Positions 1 through 7,359 of a stretch of DNA of 64,000 nt are shown here, one piece after another (positions within the stretch are counted from its first letter, which is position 1; each line of letters opens with the position of its first letter). Under the pieces are notes generated by a model. It was not told where the DNA came from. It ran no database searches and was given only the letters and a program-made list of their open reading frames with translations. Source of the DNA: CAWJMN01 sp963844055 (GTDB lineage Bacteria > Planctomycetota > Planctomycetia > Pirellulales > Pirellulaceae); the NCBI GenBank assembly GCA_963844055.1, contig CAWJMN010000002.1, positions 1,054,001-1,118,000 of the forward strand, read 5' to 3'. The position numbers and the translations under genes are program-made.

Positions 1-415
1 TACTTGGCTTCAAATCCTTGCGTGGTTGAGTTAGATTGACCTTGCTAAAGTAGGGAAATTCAGGACCGGGCACCATTGAAAACCACGGAATTATATCTGT
101 GCGGTTTTTACTGGCACCTTCGTCACTCAAGCTGGCAACGCTATCGCTGACCTTTTTGCCGGTTAAATCGAGGAATAGTGTACCTATTAGAAATATTGGC
201 ACTGCCCTTTGGAGAGAATAAATCACAGTCCCAACAACAATGACACTTAATGCTAATAGAGACGAAGGAATTGCACCTCCAGTCCGCAGGTAGCAATAGA
301 TCTCGCCAGGCACCTCAAATGCGGTCACAACTGCAGCAAAAAACGTCGTACCCGCAAGCAAGTATCGCAACATTTCATCTAATGTTGCAATTTTCGCATT
401 CTCAACGTCTTTCAT
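1..415 (-). CDS. Membrane protein, partial (C-terminus outside window)
   Basis: An open frame reads on the minus strand from an ATG at 415 to the window edge without a stop, giving 138 residues. The start reads MKDVENAKIATLDEMLRYLL. Two hydrophobic stretches are visible, near residues 20-35 (LLAGTTFFAAVVTAFEV) and 52-80 (LLALSVIVVGTVIYSL, then VPIFLIGTLFL), followed by a polar segment, so it is probably an inner-membrane protein with a soluble C-terminal part. A weak AGGT lies about 12 bases before the ATG. Codon use looks more AT-rich than in most neighbours. I do not recognise the family. The frame stays open to the edge and has a membrane-protein pattern, which supports it being real, but the function is unknown. 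Confidence 0.6.
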   Translation of the reverse strand, partial: MKDVENAKIATLDEMLRYLLAGTTFFAAVVTAFEVPGEIYCYLRTGGAIPSSLLALSVIVVGTVIYSLQRAVPIFLIGTLFLDLTGKKVSDSVASLSDEGASKNRTDIIPWFSMVPGPEFPYFSKVNLTQPRKDLKPS

Positions 416-481
416 AGCACTTTTACCTACTCGAAGGGAAGTAAATATTTAATCCCCATAGAGTAGTTAATGTGGATTGAT

Positions 482-512
482 AAAAAAAGAGGCGACATTG
501 CTGTCGCCTCTT
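482..512 (-). terminator. Rho-independent terminator of the oxidoreductase gene
   Basis: A perfect 11-bp stem (AAGAGGCGACA at 487-497 with TGTCGCCTCTT at 502-512) encloses the four-base loop TTGC. On the minus strand it is followed by a run of T (plus-strand A run at 482-488). It sits about 40 bases past the stop of the minus-strand oxidoreductase gene. Confidence 0.85.
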
Positions 513-551
513 CGGGAGAGACATTTCGTGACCGGGACTAGTTTTGAAAGA

Positions 552-1925
552 CTAGTATTCGGTACGGCTGTTGAGGCCTGGCTGTGGAATGGCGTACTTG
601 CCATTGGCATCGGCCAAGATCGGGGCTGGGCCGTCGATCGTTAGCTTGTCCACATTTGGTGCAAACTCGTGTTCGCAGTTGAGGATGTCGTCATAGTTGA
701 TGACTTGGCCCGTGTGAGCTGCCATACGACCCATCGACGTGACCAAGCTCGCTTCGGCACCACGCTTCACTTCGTTGTAAGGACGGTCCTTGCGGATCGA
801 CTCGATCAGATCATCCCATTCGATTTGGTAGGGGTTGCGTTCAGGTTGTGGGTAAGCCCACAGGATGTCCTTCTTGTTTTCGCTTTGGCCCTTGTAGATA
901 CGGCACTTGGCTGGCGAGTGACCGCCGGTCGAGATCGTGCCGAGCCCCTTGCTGCCGTGAGCGTAGCTGGCAAACTGATCTTGGCAGCCTGCCATCGTGC
1001 GGCCGTAAAGGAACATGTTGCTGCCGTCAGCAAACGTGTATTCCACCGAGTAGTTATCGAAGTTTTGGTCGATATTGTCGCCACGGAAGTGACGGCCACC
1101 CGAAGCTTGAGCCTTGACGGGCCAAGCGTTCTTCATCCAGCAGCATTCATCGATGTTGTGAATGTAGAAGTCGCTGTACAAACCGCCCGAAGCCCACATG
1201 AAGCTGTGGAAGCGTTGGATTTGGTACATCAGTTCGCTGATGCCATCTGGCTTCTTTGGCGAGAAGGCCGAACCAACGGGGCCGTGCATACGGTAGCAGC
1301 GAAGCGTAACGATGTCACCGATTTCGCCGTTTTGGATGCGGTCAAACAATTCGCGGCGTGCATCGCAGTGACGACACATCAGACCGACGGCAACCTTCAG
1401 GTTACGCTTGACCGATTCTTCGCCCAGGGCCAGCATCTTGCGAGTGCTAGGGCCGTCAACGGTGACGGGCTTTTCCATGAACGTGTTGATTCCCTTTTCA
1501 ATCGCGTAGGTGAACTGCACCCAACGGAAAGCGGGAGGCGTTGCGAAGATCACCACGTCGCCAGGGCTGAGGCAGTCCATGGCTTGCTTGTAACCTTCGA
1601 AGCCAACGAACTTGCGATCCTCTGGAACGTCAACCGTGTCAGGGAACTTGCTCTTCAAGCTTTGATAGCTCGACTTCAGACGGTTATCAAACACGTCAGC
1701 CATTGCGACGAGCTTGATCGGGCCGCTCTTGGTGGAAAGCGCATCCGCAGCAGCACCGGTACCACGACCGCCGCAACCCACAAGCGCGACCTTGATCGTG
1801 TTGTTTTCTGCAGCATGGACCGAAGGAATCGCAACGCCAGCCAATGCCGAAGCGGCGACAAGCGAACCAGATGTTTTGATGAAGTCGCGGCGCGACGAAG
1901 CACTATCAGAAGCGGGCTTAGACAT
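552..1925 (-). CDS. Gfo/Idh/MocA family oxidoreductase, Tat-exported
   Basis: This 457-residue protein belongs to the Gfo/Idh/MocA family of NAD(P)-dependent sugar or inositol dehydrogenases. The start at 1925 is chosen because AAGGAAAT stands about 10 bases upstream; the frame extends further 5' but without a good site. The N-terminus is a Tat signal (SSRRDFIKTSGSLVAASALAG), so the enzyme probably folds in the cytoplasm with its cofactor and is exported. The Rossmann glycine motif VALVGCGGRGTG is at about residues 46-57, the EKPVTVDG motif that shapes the active site follows, and a conserved DFYIHNIDE stretch lies in the catalytic domain. The family is greatly expanded in planctomycetes and the substrate cannot be told from sequence. 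The gene is monocistronic and ends in a strong terminator. Confidence 0.9.
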   Translation of the reverse strand: MSKPASDSASSRRDFIKTSGSLVAASALAGVAIPSVHAAENNTIKVALVGCGGRGTGAAADALSTKSGPIKLVAMADVFDNRLKSSYQSLKSKFPDTVDVPEDRKFVGFEGYKQAMDCLSPGDVVIFATPPAFRWVQFTYAIEKGINTFMEKPVTVDGPSTRKMLALGEESVKRNLKVAVGLMCRHCDARRELFDRIQNGEIGDIVTLRCYRMHGPVGSAFSPKKPDGISELMYQIQRFHSFMWASGGLYSDFYIHNIDECCWMKNAWPVKAQASGGRHFRGDNIDQNFDNYSVEYTFADGSNMFLYGRTMAGCQDQFASYAHGSKGLGTISTGGHSPAKCRIYKGQSENKKDILWAYPQPERNPYQIEWDDLIESIRKDRPYNEVKRGAEASLVTSMGRMAAHTGQVINYDDILNCEHEFAPNVDKLTIDGPAPILADANGKYAIPQPGLNSRTEY

Positions 1926-2501
1926 GAACGAATTTCCTTGGTGGGAAAAAACGGAAGGTTGGAAACCCAAGCAGGTAGGCGGGGACTGCGACAGGCGCAC
2001 GACGACACCGAGAGCATGGGTCAGTGGCCCTAGTCTACCAAACCAGCGGACGGCTTGCCATCGTTAGGGCCGATTTTCGGGGGCGCATGCGCCCTTAACA
2101 ACTTTTTAAGGTGTGCACAGTCCGAGAAATCTGATGTGCGACCAGCGTTAAGGGAAACTAAGCCACCACAAACCAGCGTCCCGGCAGCAGCAACGCATGC
2201 CCAAGGGGACAAGGCCGATGAAAAGGCGAAAGCTGCCCGGGGGCAGCGTCTCCCAACTGCACACTCGCGATCGCGCAGGTGCCCATTGCAGGGTGGTCCC
2301 CCGCTTTGGGGCAGCAAAGGGATAAGCCGTCTGCTGCAATCGCTACGATCAGCCAGGTCTGCCTTTGGATATCAAGCATAAAATGCCTAATCGGTCCATT
2401 TTTGTGGTGGCTGCCAGGGGCACAAACTACGATAGAGGGCTGAACGTTTTTGGCAGGGATGCATGACGTCTTGGGCGATTTTTTGAAGTAGTAACTTACG
2501 C
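1926..2501. other. Intergenic region between divergent genes
   Basis: This stretch separates the divergent oxidoreductase and kinase genes, so it must hold both promoters. A perfect 14-bp palindrome, GGGCGCATGCGCCC, lies at 2081-2094. A shorter CCCC-GCTTT-GGGG hairpin lies near 2300. Open frames here have no ribosome-binding site and no recognisable protein character, so I call no gene. Confidence 0.5.
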
Positions 2502-4808
2502 ATGCAATTCCTGAGAAACCTCTGGCAGAGCTTTCGCTCTTCACGAAGCGGGCAAACACTCACCCAAGCTCATATGACGTTTGGGAAGACGTCGATTGGC
2601 CGTACGGTGTCGCGCGCTGGGGTGATCCTCAAAAAGCAACTTTGGCTTTGGCCGATCATTGCCGTCTTCATTTTGGCGATTGTGGGCTACGGCATTAATT
2701 CGGCCATCCGCAGCACGATGGAAGCGACGCTACAGTCCCAGCTGCAAACGCTACTGGGAGTTGAGTCTTCCATGCTGGAAAAATGGATGCACATTCAAGA
2801 GAACAATGTGCAGTCCTTAGCCAACAGCCAAGCGATCCGCCTGACGACCGATGAACTAGTTCTGGCGACGACAGAAAACAAACTAGAAGACGGTAAGACC
2901 ACCGCCAGCGCATTAGAACTGGCTAAGTTGCGTGATCGCCTTAATAAGGAACTGGGACCCGGTATGACCTCGCAAGGGTTCGTGGGCTTCAATCTTACCG
3001 ACAAGCAAAATCGGATCATTGCCTCGTCTGAACCAGAACTCCTTGGCAAGATCATTCCGCAGTATGAGCGGTACCTGAACAAAGCCTTGGATGGAGACGC
3101 AATCACCTCCACTCCTTTTGCAAGCGTCATCATGATGCAGGATGAACTGGGACGCCTGCGCACTGGCGTACCTACGATGTTCGCCAGCGCACCGATTCGC
3201 GATCAGAACTTGCAGGTGATCGGAGTTCTTTCCCTGCGTATTCGCCCTGAACGAGAGTTCACGCACATTTTGCAGATGGGTGAGATCGGCAAGTCGGGGG
3301 AGACATTCGCATTTGATAAGTCGGGAATGATGGTCTCTAACAGCCGCTTTGATGAACAGCTAATCTTGCTGGGCCTACTTCCCGATATCGAAGCAGCCCA
3401 GTCGATTTTGATGATCTCGCTACGTGATCCGGGCGGAAACATGGTGACCGGCTATCGCCCCAAAGTTAGGCGTGCTGAACTTCCATTGACGAAAATGGTA
3501 ACGCAATCGTTAGAGGGTAAGCCTGGCGTGGATGTTCAAGGCTATCGCGACTATCGCGGCGTGCCCGTTGTAGGAGCCTGGACCTGGTTACCCAAGTATG
3601 AGATGGGAATCGCCACCGAGATGGACTATTCGGAAGCCTTTCGGCCGCTGACCATTTTGCGATGGGCGTTCTTTTCGATGTTTAGCTTGCTCGTCATGAG
3701 CTCGGTTGCGATCTTCATCTTTATGATCTCGGTCGCCAAGCTTCAGCGTGAAGCTCAAAAGGCAGCGATCGAAGCCAAGCAACTGGGCCAATACCAACTG
3801 GAAAACCTGATTGGTGCAGGAGCGATGGGCGTGGTCTACAAGGGACATCATGCCATGCTGCGTCGCCCCACGGCGATCAAGCTGCTGAATGTAGAGCATG
3901 TAAATGATGCTTCAATCCAACGCTTCGAACATGAAGTACAGATCACCTGCAAACTAAATCACCCCAGTACGATCGCCATTTTTGACTATGGCCGGACGCC
4001 AGAAGGGGTCTTCTACTATGCCATGGAATACCTCGATGGCATCGACCTGCAAACGCTGGTAGATAAGTATGGCCCACAGCCGGAAGGGCGTGTGATCCAG
4101 ATCCTGAAGCAGATTTGCGGATCGCTGTATGAAGCCCATTCACTCGGACTGGTCCATCGTGACATCAAGCCGGCCAATATCATGCTCAATCGGCGTGGTG
4201 GCGAGTCGGACGTTGTCAAGGTTTTGGACTTTGGCCTCGTGAAAGCGATTGATGATCCCAAGCAAGGACAGCAGTATGGTGGCCTATCGGGAACACCGCT
4301 GTATATGTCGCCTGAGTCGATCCAAACGCCTGACCTTGTCGATGCACGAAGCGACTTGTACGCCGTCGGTGCGGTGGGCTACTTCCTGCTAACCGGCCAG
4401 CCTGTTTTTAGTGCAAGAACCCTCGTAGAACTTTGCCAACAACATGTGACCGAAGTTCCCGACCTGCCTTCGCAACGACTGAACGCACCGATTTCTTCGG
4501 AATTGGAAAGTGCAATCATGTCTTGCTTGGAGAAGAGTCGTTCCAAGCGTCCCCAAACGGCACGCGACCTAGCGGCGCTGCTCAATCGTTCGCCCATGGC
4601 TCAAAGCTGGACGATCGATGCCGCCGAAGCATGGTGGGGACGTCATGATCGGAATCAGCAAACGAATCCGACGTCGACCGAAAAGGGCCCCGTTCCGCCG
4701 CTGGCAGCAAGTCGAGCGGCGCTCGCTCCTCCGACCAAAGCCGGCACAACATCGCCCGCACGGCTAGACAGCACGATGTTCTTCAATCCGGGCGAAGAGA
4801 AGAAGTAG
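2502..4808 (+). CDS. Membrane Ser/Thr protein kinase with periplasmic Cache-like sensor
   Basis: The 768-residue protein has a cytoplasmic N-terminus, a transmembrane helix at about 48-66, a large extracytoplasmic region at about 67-385, a second helix at about 388-410, and a Hanks-type kinase domain at about 431-690. Kinase motifs are complete: the glycine loop IGAGAMGVVYKG, K460 in TAIKLL, HRDIKPANIM with D554, DFG at 576-578 and the activation segment GTPLYMSPES. The outer region resembles the double-Cache sensors of cyclases and histidine kinases (GKSGETFAFDKSGMMVSNSRF at its core; this is a family resemblance, not a search result). It therefore probably senses an external ligand and phosphorylates cytoplasmic proteins. 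The C-terminal 80 residues are low-complexity. No clear ribosome-binding site precedes the ATG, so an internal start is possible. Confidence 0.9.
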   Translation: MQFLRNLWQSFRSSRSGQTLTQAHMTFGKTSIGRTVSRAGVILKKQLWLWPIIAVFILAIVGYGINSAIRSTMEATLQSQLQTLLGVESSMLEKWMHIQENNVQSLANSQAIRLTTDELVLATTENKLEDGKTTASALELAKLRDRLNKELGPGMTSQGFVGFNLTDKQNRIIASSEPELLGKIIPQYERYLNKALDGDAITSTPFASVIMMQDELGRLRTGVPTMFASAPIRDQNLQVIGVLSLRIRPEREFTHILQMGEIGKSGETFAFDKSGMMVSNSRFDEQLILLGLLPDIEAAQSILMISLRDPGGNMVTGYRPKVRRAELPLTKMVTQSLEGKPGVDVQGYRDYRGVPVVGAWTWLPKYEMGIATEMDYSEAFRPLTILRWAFFSMFSLLVMSSVAIFIFMISVAKLQREAQKAAIEAKQLGQYQLENLIGAGAMGVVYKGHHAMLRRPTAIKLLNVEHVNDASIQRFEHEVQITCKLNHPSTIAIFDYGRTPEGVFYYAMEYLDGIDLQTLVDKYGPQPEGRVIQILKQICGSLYEAHSLGLVHRDIKPANIMLNRRGGESDVVKVLDFGLVKAIDDPKQGQQYGGLSGTPLYMSPESIQTPDLVDARSDLYAVGAVGYFLLTGQPVFSARTLVELCQQHVTEVPDLPSQRLNAPISSELESAIMSCLEKSRSKRPQTARDLAALLNRSPMAQSWTIDAAEAWWGRHDRNQQTNPTSTEKGPVPPLAASRAALAPPTKAGTTSPARLDSTMFFNPGEEKK

Positions 4809-4948
4809 GTGGAGGCTAAAGGCTGAAGACTAAAGGCTAAAGGTTTTAGGCTTCAGACTTCAGGCAGAAGATTAGTTAGACCGTAGAAGGCAACGCGATG
4901 CCTTCCTTAAGCCTTAAGTCTTAAGTCTTTAGCCCCCACTCTTAAGCC
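4809..4948. repeat. Mirrored array of GGCTAAAG-type short repeats between convergent genes
   Basis: After the kinase stop the plus strand carries degenerate copies of GGCTAAAGGCT / GAAGACTAAAGG (4811-4860). The end of the region (4907-4938) carries related copies on the opposite strand (CCTTAAG, AGTCTTTAGCC), so the two halves form a long imperfect inverted repeat. Between them is a compact hairpin, GAAGGCA (4886-4892) with TGCCTTC (4899-4905). Lying between convergent genes, it can serve as a bidirectional terminator. Confidence 0.65.
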
Positions 4949-4950
4949 TC

Positions 4951-6039
4951 TTACTCCGGCTTATGCTTGTCGATTTGGGGTGGTTCGGACTTGTCCCACT
5001 TGGCGGCCTTCTCTTCGGCCGAGGGTTCCACCAAGGGGCGAACGATCCGGAAGCCGAGGAACTGAGCATCGGTAAGATACCAAATGCTTTGGGGAATCTG
5101 CGGATCTTGTTGCTTCCAGTCTTCGTGCGAAGCTAGGCGACGACTGCTACGAAGAGCAGGAGCTGGATCATTCCAGGAACCGCCACGGGCTACGCGATTG
5201 TATTCCGTAAGTGGAATGGCAAGCGGATTAGAAACCACCTTGCCTTCACCAGCGGCGTAGAAGTCGGTTGAGTGTGAATCGAGCACCCATTCCGAAACGT
5301 TGCCGTGCATGTCGTGCAGGCCCCAAGCGTTTGGCTTCTTCTTGCCAACCTTGTGGTACTTTTCGTCGCTGTTGTCGTAGTACCAAGCGTAATCATCGAT
5401 GTTGTCGGCGTTGTCGCCAAACGAGTAGGCGGTCTTCGTGCCGGCGCGGCAAGCGTATTCCCACTCAGCCTCCGTCGGCAGGCGATAATAGCGACCGGTC
5501 TTCGCGCTAAGCCATTGGCAGAAGGTACGGGCCGAGTGCTGCGTCATCGAGATGGCGGGAAAGCCTCGCTTCCCCATGCCAAAGCTCATGTCGGTGTAAG
5601 GCTTGGTCGGCTTGGTGATTTGAAAAGGATCGGCAGCAATATCGCGCTCGTTAGGAGGCGTGCCGACAAGCTTGCGACGGGCGATGTCCATGTCGGCCAT
5701 CCAAATTTCGTAAACGTCCCAGGTGATTTCGCACTTGGACATCCAGAACGGGCTGATCTCGACCTCGTGCTGAGGCCCTTCATCATCGCCACGGCCGGCT
5801 TCGCTGGCGGGGCTGCCCATGATGAACTTGCCGCCCGGGATTGGCAGCATCTCTACCTTTTCTTCCGTGTGCTCTACCAGTTCGGAATAGGGCTTCATCT
5901 GGTCGGCCGAAGCTGCCTCGGAATCCTTCACCACCAGTGGCGGAGCAGCCAAGGCGTTAAGCCCAGCAACGCCGATCAGCGGCAAAGCAACGAAGACGGA
6001 TCGAAGACCCATACGAACGGAAGTGAAAGAGAAAAACAT
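4951..6039 (-). CDS. FGE-sulfatase (SUMF1-like) domain protein, secreted
   Basis: This protein has 362 residues from the ATG at 6039; a TTG seven codons upstream is an alternative, and neither has a clear ribosome-binding site. An N-terminal hydrophobic segment (VFVALPLIGVAGLNALAAPP) looks like a Sec signal. The rest is a formylglycine-generating-enzyme fold: IPGGKFIMGSPASEAG, KCEITWDVYEIWM, RLPTEAEWEYACRAGT, NAWGLHDMHGNVSEWVLD, VARGGSWNDPAPALRSSRR and FLGFRIVRP. True FGE carries two cysteines after the RGGS motif; here that region has none, so sulfatase activation is unlikely. The fold is widely reused in planctomycetes for unknown or binding roles. The downstream gene is convergent, so the gene is alone in its transcript. 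Confidence 0.87.
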   Translation of the reverse strand: MFFSFTSVRMGLRSVFVALPLIGVAGLNALAAPPLVVKDSEAASADQMKPYSELVEHTEEKVEMLPIPGGKFIMGSPASEAGRGDDEGPQHEVEISPFWMSKCEITWDVYEIWMADMDIARRKLVGTPPNERDIAADPFQITKPTKPYTDMSFGMGKRGFPAISMTQHSARTFCQWLSAKTGRYYRLPTEAEWEYACRAGTKTAYSFGDNADNIDDYAWYYDNSDEKYHKVGKKKPNAWGLHDMHGNVSEWVLDSHSTDFYAAGEGKVVSNPLAIPLTEYNRVARGGSWNDPAPALRSSRRLASHEDWKQQDPQIPQSIWYLTDAQFLGFRIVRPLVEPSAEEKAAKWDKSEPPQIDKHKPE

Positions 6040-6381
6040 AGTGAATCGGGGTAGAGCCAATGGGGAGACAAAACGCTACGCGGGAATCGGTTGCGGCCGT
6101 TCGAGCGGCACGCGCAATCGCTCGTGCGTTCCCATTATACTTGCTGACCGTGCGATCGAAAACGGCTAACGCCGGGTTAACCGCCACTAGCAACCATCGA
6201 CCGGCAAAGGGGTTACGTCGAATGCCTTGCAGGAGCGTACGGCAACTACCCCGTTCAGATTGAAATGGAACACCTATCAGAAGCCTGCAAGTTTTGTTTG
6301 CGTGACCGGTTGTAAAACGTTACAACTTGGAGCGATTGGTCGCAAATGACTTGTCCCCTTCGCTGCGGAAGTGAATTGCCC
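6040..6381. other. Intergenic region between divergent genes
   Basis: This is the spacer between the FGE-domain gene and the first small lipoprotein gene. A short inverted repeat, GCACG...CGTGC, lies near 6109-6126. I see no convincing coding frame or RNA gene. Confidence 0.4.
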
Positions 6382-6648
6382 ATGGCCCGCTTCATTAAGC
6401 AGATTGACCGTTTCCATTTACTACTGGGCGTACTGCTCGTCGCCATCATTTTGATGGGATGTAACAAGGGGGGAGCGGGGGCAAAAACTGCAAATGGCCA
6501 GCGTCCAAAAGCCAAACGCTTTTATGGACTGCCCCCCGGTGATGAGCCCGCGCCGGTGCGAATGCTTCCCGGCCTCCCTGCTGCAATTCCTACGCAACCG
6601 GTTCAGCCGCAATTGCAGATGCTATCGCCGCTGCAAAACCAAGCTTAG
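6382..6648 (+). CDS. Small lipoprotein with KRFYGLPPG motif
   Basis: This is a short protein of 88 residues from the ATG at 6382; an in-frame start at 6346 would add 12 residues before the signal and is less likely. The N-terminus is a lipoprotein signal ending in the lipobox ILMGC, so it should be processed by signal peptidase II and anchored by lipid. The mature part is short, proline-rich and contains AKRFYGLPPGDEPAP. The next gene downstream encodes another lipoprotein with nearly the same motif right after its lipobox, so the two are related or act on the same partner. I do not recognise the family. Confidence 0.65.
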   Translation: MARFIKQIDRFHLLLGVLLVAIILMGCNKGGAGAKTANGQRPKAKRFYGLPPGDEPAPVRMLPGLPAAIPTQPVQPQLQMLSPLQNQA

Positions 6649-6704
6649 TTGTTTGGTGCTAGTGCCCTTCTTGAGTTGACTGCAATTAGGAAGTGACGAC
6701 GTTC

Positions 6705-7247
6705 ATGGCAAGCTTGATGCTGTCCGCTGGTCGAATGTCGAACATGCTGGGACTGGTGCTGGTAGCAAGCTTGCTATTGGGCTGCGGCCAAGAGGGATCA
6801 ACGGCAAATGGCAATGCATCCCGTGCCAAGCGGATGTATGGATTGCCGCCAGGTACGAATCCTGCGCCGGCAACCTCGTTGCCAACCGGGGCATCCCGAA
6901 CACAGATTGAACTAACAGAACCAGAAATTAAGAGCCTTGCTCCGCAAAAGTACCAGGCAACGTTGCACTACAACTTTACGAACGGTCGGCCACGCACCGG
7001 ATTGGTCTACTTGGTACACATCCAGTTCACGGGGGTACCTGTCTACGAAGCCAAGCGGTTTATCGGAACCGACCTCAGCACGATGGGCACGCTGGAATGG
7101 GAGTTTGAACTTCCTGTCGTGCCAGGGAGGGGAGCACCTGCCCCAGCGGAATACTCGATTCAGATGTCTGAATCGGAAGTGAGACAAGGAGGCCAAACAG
7201 GCTTTGTCGGACGATCGAACACGGCGACGGGAACGATCGTCCCTTAA
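6705..7247 (+). CDS. Lipoprotein with KRMYGLPPG motif
   Basis: This protein has 180 residues from the ATG at 6705; AGGAAG lies about 12 bases before it, while the upstream GTG at 6693 sits on top of that site. The signal ends in the lipobox LLLGCGQ. After it comes AKRMYGLPPGTNPAP, matching the preceding lipoprotein. The C-terminal part (about residues 60-180) looks like a beta-rich domain (QATLHYNFTNGRPRTGLVYL, GTLEWEFELP). No known family recognised. The 56-base gap and shared motif suggest an operon of two cell-envelope proteins produced by duplication followed by gain or loss of the C-terminal domain. Confidence 0.75.
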   Translation: MASLMLSAGRMSNMLGLVLVASLLLGCGQEGSTANGNASRAKRMYGLPPGTNPAPATSLPTGASRTQIELTEPEIKSLAPQKYQATLHYNFTNGRPRTGLVYLVHIQFTGVPVYEAKRFIGTDLSTMGTLEWEFELPVVPGRGAPAPAEYSIQMSESEVRQGGQTGFVGRSNTATGTIVP

Positions 7248-7272
7248 GGACAAGGCGGCTTATCGTGTTCGC

Positions 7273-7297
7273 GGCGAAACTTCGCCACGACTTTCTT
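7273..7297. terminator. Possible hairpin terminator between convergent genes
   Basis: GGCGAA (7273-7278) and TTCGCC (7281-7286) form a perfect stem with a two-base gap. On the plus strand it is followed by the pyrimidine-rich ACGACTTTCTTT. It lies just after the second lipoprotein gene. The loop is very tight, so the call is tentative. Confidence 0.35.
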
Positions 7298-7359
7298 TGC
7301 ACGCCCTTCCGCTTCGCCTGCAGGGTCGTGCCACTCAACGCTTGGCAAATAGCGGCTCG

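Noticed and set aside
669..2033. A 454-residue open frame opposite the Gfo/Idh/MocA oxidoreductase gene
   Set aside because: It is antisense to a clear conserved gene, has no recognisable domain or start site and is explained by the codon bias of the real gene.
2158..2559. A minus-strand frame of 133 residues upstream of the kinase gene
   Set aside because: Its codon pattern is random, it overlaps the kinase start and it has no site.
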